Assembly (NCBI GenBank): GCA_963851325.1
Contig: CAWKOR010000001.1
Location: 1,860,001-1,924,000 of the forward strand
From: DATGKG01 sp963851325
Lineage (GTDB): Bacteria > Desulfobacterota > Binatia > Binatales > Binataceae
Reading direction: 5' to 3'
Length of the DNA: 64,000 nt
In this document: positions 8,832 to 17,710 of the stretch, one piece after another
How the letters are laid out: each line of letters opens with the position of its first letter
Position numbering within the stretch: position 1 is the stretch's first letter
The notes under the pieces: generated by a model
The model's database searches: none
What the model saw: only the letters and a program-made list of their open reading frames with translations
What the model was told of the DNA's origin: nothing
Made by a program: the position numbers and the translations under genes

Positions 8832-9961
8832 TGAAGACACCCAGAATTCGCGTTCCGATGTTACTCCTGGCCTGCGCGGCGATGATGGTCTCCGCATGCT
8901 CGCGCGACGTGAAGTCGCCGGCGTCCTCGAACGCCACCGCGGTGGTCGTTGCAACGCCGCAGCGCGGGACGATCGATCGTTCGCTGACGCTCCCGGGGGA
9001 TCTGGTTGGCTACTATCAGTCTCCGCTGTACGCCAAGGTCACCGGCTACTTGAAGACCATTTCGGTGGACAAGGGCGATTGGGTGAAGGCCGGGCAGGTG
9101 CTGGCCGAAATCGAGGTGCCTGAACTCAAGCAGCGCCTGGAACGCGCGCGCGCCGAAATGGAAGTGCAGAAGGTTACCTACGATCGGCTGGAAAAAGTCT
9201 GGAAGAGCGACCCCAAACTGGTAGCGCGTCAGGACGTTGACGTCGCCAACGGGAAATATCGCGAAGCGAAAGCGCAGGCCGACGAACTCTCGGCGCTGGT
9301 CGAGTACACCCGCATCGTCGCGCCCTTCGATGGCGTGATTACCGGAAGATTCGCCGATCCCGGCGCCTTGATCAGAGCCAGTGGCAGTGCCGGGCAAAAC
9401 GGCGATGGCGGTGGTAGCGGGCAGCCTAATGCGATCCTGAGCGAGGCCATGATCGACAGGTTGCGCGTGTATGTGTACGCACCGCAGGGCGTCATCGGCC
9501 AGATCCGGCGCGGCATGCCCGCCAAGCTTACCGTCCAGGATTTTCCGGGCCGCGTATTCAAGGGAACGGTCACCCGATTTGCCAACTCGCTCGACCTCTC
9601 CACCCGCACCATGCTGACCGAGGTCGACATCAACAATCCCGGTCATGAGCTTTATCCGGGAATGTACGCGAATGTAATTTTGCAGCTCGAACGTCACCCT
9701 GGCGCGATTCAACTTCGCGATTCCGCGATCGGGACCGGACCCGATGGCAGCTATGTGTTCGTGGTCCGCGATGGTGTCCTGGACCGGGTTCCGGTCACCA
9801 CCGGAATTCGCAGCGGTAGTTCGGTGGAAATCGTCTCCGGCCTCAAGGGTGGAGAGGAAGTTGTTTCGGCTTTGGATCCGGGCCTGACCCAGGGCGAGGT
9901 GGTCAAGCCGATCCTCGAGCGTCCCGCGCAAACCAACGCGGCATTGGCCGCAAACCACTGA
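8831..9961 (+). CDS. RND efflux periplasmic adaptor (membrane fusion protein)
   Basis: A 376-residue HlyD/AcrA-type adaptor. It has a lipoprotein signal with lipobox VSAC (C23), a barrel-sandwich half-motif (YAKVTGYLKTISVDKGDWV), a helical hairpin (about residues 95-145), the second lipoyl half (IVAPFDGVITGRF) and a beta-barrel/membrane-proximal C-terminal domain. A Gly-rich insertion sits at about residues 185-200. It joins the pump to the outer-membrane channel. The start overlaps the pump stop, and the TolC-like gene follows 16 nt after. Confidence 0.92.
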   Translation: MKTPRIRVPMLLLACAAMMVSACSRDVKSPASSNATAVVVATPQRGTIDRSLTLPGDLVGYYQSPLYAKVTGYLKTISVDKGDWVKAGQVLAEIEVPELKQRLERARAEMEVQKVTYDRLEKVWKSDPKLVARQDVDVANGKYREAKAQADELSALVEYTRIVAPFDGVITGRFADPGALIRASGSAGQNGDGGGSGQPNAILSEAMIDRLRVYVYAPQGVIGQIRRGMPAKLTVQDFPGRVFKGTVTRFANSLDLSTRTMLTEVDINNPGHELYPGMYANVILQLERHPGAIQLRDSAIGTGPDGSYVFVVRDGVLDRVPVTTGIRSGSSVEIVSGLKGGEEVVSALDPGLTQGEVVKPILERPAQTNAALAANH

Positions 9962-9977
9962 CTCGAGGCTGACATCC

Positions 9978-11351
9978 ATGCTCAAATCCGGACCAGTTGG
10001 CGCTGCATTGATCGCGCTATTCATGTTCGCCGGCGCGGCGCACGCACAAACGCCGATTGCAGCCGGCGAGCGTCTCACCTTGCAAAAGGCGGTCGAACTG
10101 ACGCTGCACAATCATCCTCGCGCACTCGCGGCGCGTTCCGAAGCCGCCTCGATCGATGAGCGTATCGGTGAGGCGAGGTCGCAGTTGTTACCGCAGTTAT
10201 ATGGCTCCGGGCAGTATCTGGGCGCGACCGACAATCCGATCGGCGACACCAACTACATCAACCCCGGCTATATCCCGCGCACTTCCGGCACCGATCACGA
10301 CCGCAGCGCCGGCGCCAGCCAATCCTTCGTCCCGGAAAACAACTACGCGATGGCCGTGGGAGCATCTCAATACCTTCTGGACTTCGGACGTCAGCGTGGA
10401 TTGGTCAAGCAGCGCGAGTATGAAAGCGCGGCCGCGCGTGCCGCGGCCAAGCTCACGGATCTGGGACTCATCTACGAAGTTACCCAGCGCTACTTCGCGT
10501 TTCTGGCCGCGCATCAGAAAGTCAAGGTTTATGAGAAGGCGGTCGCGCAGCGTAAGGAAGATCTTCATGCTGCCGACGTCAAGGCCAGCGCGGCCCTGGT
10601 TCCTCAAATCGACGTGTCCACCGCGGCTGCCGAACTCGCTCGTGCTCAGGTTCAACTGGTCGATGCCCATAACCTCGAGCAGACCAGCAAGGCCGCCTTG
10701 GACAATGCGATGGGTCTGGGACCGGATGCTCCCGCGTACAAGCTGGCCGGCGTGCTCAGCTATCGCCCATTCAGCGGAGAAGTCGCGACCTATTATGCCA
10801 GCGCATTGAAAATGCGTCCGGATTTGACCGAGATCGAAAATGAGGTGCGCGCAGAAGGCGCCAAGATCACCGAATATCGTAGCGACTTCTTTCCGACGGT
10901 TCATGCGGTCGCGGGCTACAATGCGCTGGGGACTGGCACCCCGACCGCCAACAACTACGATGCGGGTATTTTGATTAGCTGGCCGATTTTCAATGGCTTC
11001 CAGACCCAGCATCAGATCGCCGAGGCCAGGTTTCATCGCGATGCGCTGAAGCATCAGATCGAGGCGCTGCGGCAACGGATCTATCTGGAAGTGAAGCGCG
11101 CGTTCCTGGATTGGCGGACCTCGGTCGAACGCATCAAGCGGATGGAACTCGCGGTCGCCGCCTCGCGCGCACGGCTCGAACTCGCCACCAAACGTTACGA
11201 TGCGGGGTTAGGCAACATCATCGAACTGACCGATGCCGAGCGCTTCTATATCGAGGATGACGCCGCGTATATCGATGCACTTTACGGGTACGCGGTGACC
11301 AAAGCCGCGCTTGATTTTGCTTCAGCGCAACCTTATCAGGCCTCGAGGTAA
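9978..11351 (+). CDS. TolC-family outer-membrane efflux channel
   Basis: A 457-residue protein with a cleavable signal peptide (ending GAAHA) and the two repeated alpha-helical/beta-barrel halves typical of TolC/OprM proteins. The helical tunnel segments are rich in Ala/Glu/Arg (for example AAARAAAKLTDLG). Conserved family features include the LTLQKAVELTLHNHP start and the late ATKRYDAGLGNIIELTDAE segment. It completes the tripartite pump encoded just upstream. No cysteine lipobox is present, unlike OprM. Confidence 0.92.
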   Translation: MLKSGPVGAALIALFMFAGAAHAQTPIAAGERLTLQKAVELTLHNHPRALAARSEAASIDERIGEARSQLLPQLYGSGQYLGATDNPIGDTNYINPGYIPRTSGTDHDRSAGASQSFVPENNYAMAVGASQYLLDFGRQRGLVKQREYESAAARAAAKLTDLGLIYEVTQRYFAFLAAHQKVKVYEKAVAQRKEDLHAADVKASAALVPQIDVSTAAAELARAQVQLVDAHNLEQTSKAALDNAMGLGPDAPAYKLAGVLSYRPFSGEVATYYASALKMRPDLTEIENEVRAEGAKITEYRSDFFPTVHAVAGYNALGTGTPTANNYDAGILISWPIFNGFQTQHQIAEARFHRDALKHQIEALRQRIYLEVKRAFLDWRTSVERIKRMELAVAASRARLELATKRYDAGLGNIIELTDAERFYIEDDAAYIDALYGYAVTKAALDFASAQPYQASR

Positions 11352-11450
11352 AGGCGTGCGCGTCCTTCCGCGGTGACGATGTCGTGCTAAGACTGCCGGA
11401 TGGGGGGCCGGAACGCCATTCTGATGTGACGGGCTGAGCTGGACCGTCGC

Positions 11451-12554
11451 CTATCGATTGCGATGGTCGCGAACGAGATTGGGCGCCTTCGGGTGGGGAT
11501 AGGGATGGGGCGTGTGTACTGCCTCGCGATGGAATGTGCGCGCGCGTCCGGCCGCTTCGCGATAAATCTCGGCGAGCTGATCTTCGGTGTCGTAGTCGAA
11601 CGGATCCTGAAGACGCCGCTCAATGTCACCACCACGCTCCGGCTGGTGTTCGATATACCATCGCGCGGTGCGTCGCAGCGCCTCTTCGGGCGGGATCGGA
11701 TCTTGATATCCGAGTTGCTGCTTGATCTTGTGCAAGTCGAGCAGCTTGTGATGCGGAGTTATCTCAAGACTCACGCCGCGAGCGGGATATGCGACCTCCC
11801 CAGGTAGACTGACGATCTCCAGCTTATGATGCATCTCATCGGCGATGATCTGGACAATTTGGCGAAGGGAGAACTGGCGATCGTCCCCGCAGTTATAGAT
11901 TTGGCCGGCGGCCGCATCCGGATGATCGACCGCAAGCAGCACGCCATGCGCCAGGTTGCCTGCGTAGCCATGCGTCATCAGGCTGAGACCGCCGTCAGCC
12001 AGAATCATGAACGGACGTCTATCGAGCACGCGCCTGATTACACACCACTCCCGCGGAACCAACTGGTAAGGCCCATACACATAGGGATATCGATAGACTG
12101 AGCCGCCGGGATGGGCCGCGAGGACCGCCTGCTCGGTGCTCGCAATCAGAAAGGAGAAGCGATGCTCCGCTTCGCTCTCAACGGTGGGCGCGGTCTCGGG
12201 AACCGGAATCGGCAAACCAGTTGGAAAATTGGCCGCGGGAACAAAGAAGCCGCGATAAGCCGGGTAACCGCCGATTCCGATGAACTGCCGAGTCTTGCCG
12301 GCGAAAGCTTCAGCGACGATTTTGATGCGCCCATAGGTCGCGATCACGACGTCGAATTCCCGTCCCGCAATCGCGGGATCGAGCGTCTCGCGAAAATGAG
12401 GGTCAGCATGAATGTGCTCGATGTCGGGCCCGATCTCGGGAATTTCGTGGGTGCCGCGATGGAGGATCGCCACCTCGTATCCGCGCCGGCGCAAGCCGTT
12501 TACCAGAAACGGTCCGCTCGGACCCGTACCGCCGACTACCAATGCACTCTTCAT
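11451..12554 (-). CDS. NAD-dependent epimerase/dehydratase family protein
   Basis: A 367-residue extended-SDR protein. The Rossmann dinucleotide motif GGTGPSG lies right at the N terminus, followed by the acidic patch and a YRYPYVYGP segment typical of nucleoside-sugar epimerases. It probably acts on a sugar nucleotide or a related substrate; the exact reaction is unknown. ATG 12554 was chosen because the frame upstream to 12761 lacks family features. It is transcribed divergently from the DDN-like gene, sharing a 167-nt intergenic region. Confidence 0.8.
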   Translation of the reverse strand: MKSALVVGGTGPSGPFLVNGLRRRGYEVAILHRGTHEIPEIGPDIEHIHADPHFRETLDPAIAGREFDVVIATYGRIKIVAEAFAGKTRQFIGIGGYPAYRGFFVPAANFPTGLPIPVPETAPTVESEAEHRFSFLIASTEQAVLAAHPGGSVYRYPYVYGPYQLVPREWCVIRRVLDRRPFMILADGGLSLMTHGYAGNLAHGVLLAVDHPDAAAGQIYNCGDDRQFSLRQIVQIIADEMHHKLEIVSLPGEVAYPARGVSLEITPHHKLLDLHKIKQQLGYQDPIPPEEALRRTARWYIEHQPERGGDIERRLQDPFDYDTEDQLAEIYREAAGRARTFHREAVHTPHPYPHPKAPNLVRDHRNR

Positions 12555-12721
12555 GCTGTCCTCACTAGCGCTTCGGCTTGGCCGCCGCCAGTGCGGGCGC
12601 AGGTGTTTTGAAGCATCGGAGCCTGGACAACGGCCGAGTTCGCGGCGCTCAATTGATTGCGGCAACTTGGGGGAGTAATTCGTTCCTGGGTTCTTAGGCA
12701 CTTCCAACACAGAGGCATCAC

Positions 12722-13231
12722 ATGGCCAATACACCCGAGAGAATGTCCATCGCGCGGGCACGTGAGTTAGTACTCGACGGAAACACCGAGCGGCTTATCG
12801 GCGATTCGCGCGCAAACGACGAACTCAATCAGTCCATCATCGAGGAATTTCGTGCGAACCAGGGCAAGGTCGCGTTTCCGACGGAAGAGATGCCCGTTTT
12901 GTTGCTGACCCTGACTGGCGCCAGGACAGGCAGAACCCTGGTGCGCCCCTTGTGCTACGCGCGCGATGGCGATCGTTTCGTGATAATCGCCTCTTACGGC
13001 GGCGCGCCGCGAAATCCGCCCTGGTATCATAATCTGGTCGCGAATCCATTCGTGACAGTTGAGGTCGGCACCGAAAAGTTTGAGGCTAGAGCTATGCAAG
13101 CCCATGGCGCCGAGCGGGATCGCCTCTTCGCCGACGCGGCTAAGCTGATGCCGCGCTTCACGGAATATCAGAACAAGACCGAGCGCCAGATTCCGCTATT
13201 CATCCTGACGCGGATCGATGAGGGAAATTAA
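12722..13231 (+). CDS. Deazaflavin (F420)-dependent nitroreductase-like protein
   Basis: A 169-residue protein of the DDN/DUF385 family with a split-barrel flavin-binding fold. Family hallmarks are LLLTLTGARTGR, VIIASYGGAPRNP and WYHNLVANP with a following VEVG strand. Known members use reduced coenzyme F420 to reduce nitro, quinone or enone substrates. F420 use here is inferred from the family. It is about 20 residues longer at the N terminus than the shortest members. The neighbours are an epimerase and a MarR regulator. Confidence 0.85.
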   Translation: MANTPERMSIARARELVLDGNTERLIGDSRANDELNQSIIEEFRANQGKVAFPTEEMPVLLLTLTGARTGRTLVRPLCYARDGDRFVIIASYGGAPRNPPWYHNLVANPFVTVEVGTEKFEARAMQAHGAERDRLFADAAKLMPRFTEYQNKTERQIPLFILTRIDEGN

Positions 13232-13298
13232 GCGCGGTCTCGCTTATGGATGGCGGAAACTTGAGGTGCACGCCTCGCGGGTACTCTTTATGCAGTGC

Positions 13299-13832
13299 TC
13301 ACTTCCGCTTCGGCCTGACCACCGCCAGCGCAGGCTCATGTGGTGTTTTTGTGTTTTCCAGCGCGGCGCTTGCCTGGCGTAGGAACACGAGGCCCTCTCG
13401 AATGAGTTCGGGCGTGAGTCGCTCGCCGACCGGACGAAAAAATTCGCGCCCGCGCTCGACCATCGCGAGCAGAAAGCGTTCGCCTGCCGCGGTCAGCAGC
13501 ACCAGCTTCTCGCGACCGGAGCTGGGATCCTCGACGATCTGAATCAGGTTGAGCGGTGGCCGCGCCATCGAACGCAGCGCCTTGGTTATTTGCGAGTTGC
13601 TGACTTCGAACCAGTCTGACAGCGCCTGGCGAATCTGTTTGCGGTTGAGCCCACGGCGTTCGCCCCCGATCGAGCGAATCATCCAGAGGATCGCGGCCTG
13701 CTTGCGGGTCAGACGGCGCTGACGGAGCTCGTCCTCCAGCGCCATCCCGACCTGGTAATGGACCGGATAGAAGAGCTCGAGAATTTCGCCGGAGAGTTCG
13801 GCGCTTCGACTGACGTTGGTCTTCCTTGGCAT
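13299..13832 (-). CDS. MarR-like winged-helix transcriptional regulator
   Basis: A 177-residue protein with a central helix-turn-helix/wing region (RKQIRQALSDWFEVSNSQI, then a wing around EDPSSGREKLVLLT), as in MarR-type repressors. ATG 13832 is used; the longer frame to 13889 begins with a less likely start. It is divergent from the FAD monooxygenase gene, and the 154-nt gap contains two similar palindromes, so autoregulation and control of the monooxygenase/epoxide-hydrolase pair are likely. The ligand is unknown. Confidence 0.7.
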   Translation of the reverse strand: MPRKTNVSRSAELSGEILELFYPVHYQVGMALEDELRQRRLTRKQAAILWMIRSIGGERRGLNRKQIRQALSDWFEVSNSQITKALRSMARPPLNLIQIVEDPSSGREKLVLLTAAGERFLLAMVERGREFFRPVGERLTPELIREGLVFLRQASAALENTKTPHEPALAVVRPKRK

Positions 13833-13868
13833 CGCGCTCCTGTCGGACCTTGGTCGCAAAAGCTTCTT

Positions 13869-13936
13869 GGAAATTATTTCCGCATGCAACTCATTTGACT
13901 TTCACGATAAGCGACTGTTACAGAGAAATAGTTTCC
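13869..13936. promoter_or_regulatory. Two similar palindromes, candidate MarR operators
   Basis: GGAAATTATTTCC (13869-13881) is a perfect inverted repeat, and AGAAATAGTTTCC (13924-13936) matches it at 10 of 13 positions. The centres are 55 nt apart, about five helical turns. Both sit between the MarR gene and the divergent monooxygenase gene in an AT-rich stretch, which suits an operator pair. Confidence 0.5.
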
Positions 13937-13986
13937 TGACGACACAATCAAGGGCGAATTATTTTAATCCGGATCACTCAAACAGC

Positions 13987-15417
13987 ATGACCCTCTCAAA
14001 TGAAAACCGAGATAGCGTGGGCAAGGATCGTCGCGGCGCGCACGCGATTGTGGTCGGCGGCAGCATTACCGGCTTGCTCGCGACCCGCGCCCTGACCGAG
14101 CACTTCCGCTCCGTCACGCTGATCGAGCGCGACCGTTTTCCCGACGATTCCAGCTTCCGCAAGGGCGTGCCCCAGATGCGTCATGTGCATGTGCTGCTGA
14201 AGCAGGGCGAGCGCATCATCGCGCACTACTTCCCCGAGTTGCTGCCCGAGCTGATTGCCGGAGGAGCGCACCTGATCGACATGGGCGGCGATTTACGCTG
14301 GTTCAACTTCGGCAATTGGAAGACTCGCTTCAAGAGCGGGGTGGATTTTTTCTGCCAGTCGCGCGGCTTTCTGGAAATGAAGATTCGCCGGTGCTTGGCA
14401 TTGCTGCCGGAGGTGCGAATCCTCGATGAATGTGATGTCGCGGGCTATACGATCGACGCCGGCAGGAGAATCGACGGCGTGAAAGTGCATCGAGCCGGTG
14501 GAACCGAGGAGCATCTCGCAGCGGACCTGGTCGTCGATGCGAGCGGGCGCGGTTCGAGGACGCCGCAGTGGCTCGAGCAGCTCGGTTTCGGAAAGCCCGC
14601 CGAAATCGAGGTCAAGGTCGACGTCGGATATGCGAGCCGATTCTACCGTCGGCCCAAGGATGGACCGGCTGACTGGACCGGGTTGATGATTTATCCAAAG
14701 CCGCCTGAGACTCGGCTCGGCGTGATGTTCCCGGTCGAGGACAATCGCTGGATGCTCACGCTGGTTGGATGGTTCGGCGATCATCCGCCGACCGACGAGA
14801 GCGGTTTTCTCGAGTTCGCCAAGAGCTTGCCGGTTCCGGATCTGTATGATGCGATCAAGGATGCGGAGCCGATCTCGCCGATAGCATCGCATCGGTTTCC
14901 CTCCAATCGCCGGCGCCTCTACGAACGGATGCGGCGCTTTCCCGACGGACTGGTGGTTCTTGGCGACGCACTTTGCAGCTTCAATCCTATTTACGGCCAG
15001 GGAATGACTACCGGCGCTTTGGGTGTGAAGCTGCTCGATGAGTCACTGAGCGAAAGTGGTGCGCGCGCCGACTCGCGACAAGTCACCGGCTTTTCGCATC
15101 ATTACCAGCGAAAGCTCGCGAAGGTGATCGACTCGCCCTGGATGCTCACCACCACCGAAGATTTTCGCAATCCGAGCACCGAAGGGCGGCGCGCGTGGTG
15201 GACCTCGGCGCTGTGCTGGTACACCGCTAGAATCCATCGATTGACGTGGAGCGATCGATACACGGCGCGCCGTTTCCTCGAGGTGATGCATCTGACCGCG
15301 CGCCCGACCGCTCTCTTTCACCCCAAAATCGTTTTCCGCGCGCTGACCAAGGGCTCACCGGTCGGGTCGGGCCAGAGAAAGATCCCGAGACTAGAGGAAC
15401 GAGGAGAGCTGATGTGA
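13987..15417 (+). CDS. FAD-dependent monooxygenase/oxidoreductase
   Basis: A 476-residue flavoprotein of the aromatic hydroxylase/geranylgeranyl-reductase-like group. It has an N-terminal FAD motif (IVVGGSITGLLATRAL, about residues 21-36), a DASGRGS segment and the second FAD motif VVLGDALCSFNPIYGQGM. It probably oxidises or reduces an unsaturated hydrophobic substrate. ATG 13987 is preferred over upstream open frame because the FAD motif then lies near the N terminus. It overlaps the next gene by GTGA, so it is translationally coupled to a limonene-epoxide-hydrolase-like protein. This suggests epoxidation followed by hydrolysis. Confidence 0.85.
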   Translation: MTLSNENRDSVGKDRRGAHAIVVGGSITGLLATRALTEHFRSVTLIERDRFPDDSSFRKGVPQMRHVHVLLKQGERIIAHYFPELLPELIAGGAHLIDMGGDLRWFNFGNWKTRFKSGVDFFCQSRGFLEMKIRRCLALLPEVRILDECDVAGYTIDAGRRIDGVKVHRAGGTEEHLAADLVVDASGRGSRTPQWLEQLGFGKPAEIEVKVDVGYASRFYRRPKDGPADWTGLMIYPKPPETRLGVMFPVEDNRWMLTLVGWFGDHPPTDESGFLEFAKSLPVPDLYDAIKDAEPISPIASHRFPSNRRRLYERMRRFPDGLVVLGDALCSFNPIYGQGMTTGALGVKLLDESLSESGARADSRQVTGFSHHYQRKLAKVIDSPWMLTTTEDFRNPSTEGRRAWWTSALCWYTARIHRLTWSDRYTARRFLEVMHLTARPTALFHPKIVFRALTKGSPVGSGQRKIPRLEERGELM

Positions 15418-15797
15418 ACAAAAGCCCCGAGCAAATCGTGCGTGATTTCTGCGATGCATGGAGTCGGAAAAACATTGACGAGCTGATGAGCTTCTTTTCC
15501 GCCGATGCGGTCTACCACAATATTCCGGTTCCCGCAGTGCGCGGGACCGAGGCGATTCGTGCCGCATTCCTGGGGTTCGCCGCGATGATGGATTCAATCG
15601 ATCTCGAGATGCTGGCCATTGCCGCGAATGACAACGTCGTGTTCACCGAGCGAGTCGATCGTTTCCGCTGGCAGGGAAAATCGCTGGATTTGCCGGTAGC
15701 AGGTGTGTTCGAAGTTCGTGATGGCAAAATCACAGCGCATCGCGACTATTTCGACTACGAGACGTGGAAGAAAGCGACCGGTATCCCCCTCGGCTAA
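15414..15797 (+). CDS. Limonene-1,2-epoxide-hydrolase-like protein
   Basis: A 127-residue NTF2-like fold protein of the limonene-epoxide hydrolase/SnoaL group. The family's catalytic Arg-Asp and second Asp are visible in ERVDRF and HRDYFD. Known members add water across an epoxide in one step. The GTG start at 15414 overlaps the monooxygenase stop (GTGA) and has an AGGAG-type site about 10 nt upstream. It is slightly short for the family. The pairing with a monooxygenase supports an epoxide substrate. Confidence 0.8.
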   Translation: MNKSPEQIVRDFCDAWSRKNIDELMSFFSADAVYHNIPVPAVRGTEAIRAAFLGFAAMMDSIDLEMLAIAANDNVVFTERVDRFRWQGKSLDLPVAGVFEVRDGKITAHRDYFDYETWKKATGIPLG

Positions 15798-15958
15798 TCG
15801 CATCTGGTTTGAGCGGTCCGCCCGGACCAACTTTCTGGGGAGCGCGGCTTCCAAAAACCCGATCAAAGGTCTACTGGATGGAGTGAGCCAACGCGGTAGG
15901 CGAACCGGCTTGGTATGCCTCGATTCGAGCCGGCTGCGCTCATTATGAGGTAAGCACC

Positions 15959-17635
15959 ATGTCATATGACTTGCTGATCAAGAACGGAACGGTAGTGGAT
16001 GGTACCGGCGCGCCGCGGCGAATGGCCGACGTCGGGGTCAAGGACGGCGTCATCGCGGAAATCGGAAAGATAAGCGATGGCGCAAAGAAAACCATCGATG
16101 CCGACGGATTGATCGTCGCGCCCGGCTTCGTCGATCCGCACACCCATTACGACGCCCAAATCTGCTGGGACCCGCAGATCACCAGCTCGTCATGGCACGG
16201 AGTGACCAGCGTGGTGATGGGCAATTGCGGCGTCGGGCTGGCTCCATGCCGCCCGCAAGCCCACGACATCGCCGCGCAGGACCTGGTCAACGTCGAGGCG
16301 ATTCCATACGACGTGCTCAAACGCGGCATCACCTGGGATTGGGAAAGTTTCCCCAGCTACCTGGAGGCGGCCGGACGGCGCGGCAGTGCCATCAACCTGG
16401 GCTTCCTGGCGCCGCTTACTCCGTTTCGTCATTACGTGATGGGCGAAGAGTCGATGGAGCGCACCGCCAACGCGGATGAAACTTCGAAAATCGCCGCGCT
16501 GCTGCGTGAGGCGGTGGCTGCCGGCGCACTCGGTTTCTCGCATACCACCGGCATTCAGCATGTTGGTTATAAAGGACGTCCGCTGGCCTGCCGCCTTGCC
16601 GATCGCGCGGAGTTGGGTGCCTATGCGCACGTGCTACGCGACCTCGGGAAGGGCGTCGTCGAAGTCACGCTGACGCAGAACTTCGGCCACATCCAGGACC
16701 ACGAACTGGATCTGCTGAAATTCCTACTCGATGAGAGCCAACGGCGCGTGACCTGGCTCGCGATCTTCGACCTCGAAGACAAGCCACAAGCCAGCGCCGA
16801 AACCTTGCAACGATCCGAGGATCTCATAAAGCGCGGCGGAGTTCCGCAGATGACTTGCCGTCCGCTAATCGCCGAAATTGAGTTCAAATCGGGGATGTCT
16901 TTTTCGTTGATGAAGTCGTGGCAGCCGGCGGTGGATCAGCCGCCTGAGAAGTTGAAGAAGCTCTACGCTGATCCAGACTTCCGCCGGTCGGTGTCGGAGG
17001 AAATGAGCAAAGGCATCTTGCGTCGCAACTACAACCGAATCGAAGTAAGCGACGTCGGCAAGCCGGAGTTCAAGGGCTTGATCGGCAAGTCGGTAGCAGA
17101 GATCGCACGTAGCCGCGGCAATGAAGGCCGCGAATTCGAGACGATGCTCGATCTCGCGATCGAAGACGACCTGGATATTTCCTTCGCGCAGTCCGTGTTC
17201 AACACCAACGAAGAGCGCCTCGCGAAGCTGATCAACGATCCGCGCCCGATGATCGGGCTCTCCGACGCCGGCGCGCACGTGACCTTGCTCTGCGATGCGG
17301 GCTATTGCACCTACCTGCTCGGTCATTGGGTGCGCGACCTCAATGCGATTACGCTGGAGTACGCGGTCAAACGGATTACCTCCGAGCCCGCGGACTTCTT
17401 CGGGCTGAAGGGGCGGGGCAGACTGAGCGTAGGGAGCAGCGCCGATGTCGCAATCTTCGATGCCACTACGGTGGGTTCGGCGCGGCGCGGCACCATGAAA
17501 GATGACCTGCCCGGCGGCGGCAAGCGCCTGGTGATGCCGGCCACCGGAGTCATTCACACCGTCGTCAACGGTGTGCCGGTCTACGAACATGAACGCTACA
17601 CGGGAGCAACGCCCGGCGCGGTGCTTCACTCTTAG
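15959..17635 (+). CDS. N-acyl-D-amino-acid deacylase/amidohydrolase family 3 protein
   Basis: A 558-residue metal-dependent hydrolase. It has an N-terminal beta-sandwich (LLIKNGTVVDGTG) followed by the TIM-barrel metal motif DPHTHYD (H61, H63). The family hallmarks MGNCGVGLAP and GLSDAGAHV are present, and a C-terminal ATGVIHTVVNGVPVY segment closes the sandwich. D-aminoacylases and related amidohydrolases share this layout, so the exact substrate is uncertain. It is followed 75 nt later by a second amidohydrolase of a different family. Confidence 0.85.
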   Translation: MSYDLLIKNGTVVDGTGAPRRMADVGVKDGVIAEIGKISDGAKKTIDADGLIVAPGFVDPHTHYDAQICWDPQITSSSWHGVTSVVMGNCGVGLAPCRPQAHDIAAQDLVNVEAIPYDVLKRGITWDWESFPSYLEAAGRRGSAINLGFLAPLTPFRHYVMGEESMERTANADETSKIAALLREAVAAGALGFSHTTGIQHVGYKGRPLACRLADRAELGAYAHVLRDLGKGVVEVTLTQNFGHIQDHELDLLKFLLDESQRRVTWLAIFDLEDKPQASAETLQRSEDLIKRGGVPQMTCRPLIAEIEFKSGMSFSLMKSWQPAVDQPPEKLKKLYADPDFRRSVSEEMSKGILRRNYNRIEVSDVGKPEFKGLIGKSVAEIARSRGNEGREFETMLDLAIEDDLDISFAQSVFNTNEERLAKLINDPRPMIGLSDAGAHVTLLCDAGYCTYLLGHWVRDLNAITLEYAVKRITSEPADFFGLKGRGRLSVGSSADVAIFDATTVGSARRGTMKDDLPGGGKRLVMPATGVIHTVVNGVPVYEHERYTGATPGAVLHS

Positions 17636-17710
17636 TCACGAGCGCGCATAATGAACTGCAAATCTGACTGTCTGGAACAGTTATCCCGTTGAACGAGGAG
17701 CGAAAGACTT

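Noticed and set aside
12555..12761. N-terminal extension of the epimerase frame
   Set aside because: The Rossmann motif lies at the ATG at 12554; the extension overlaps the divergent gene's leader.
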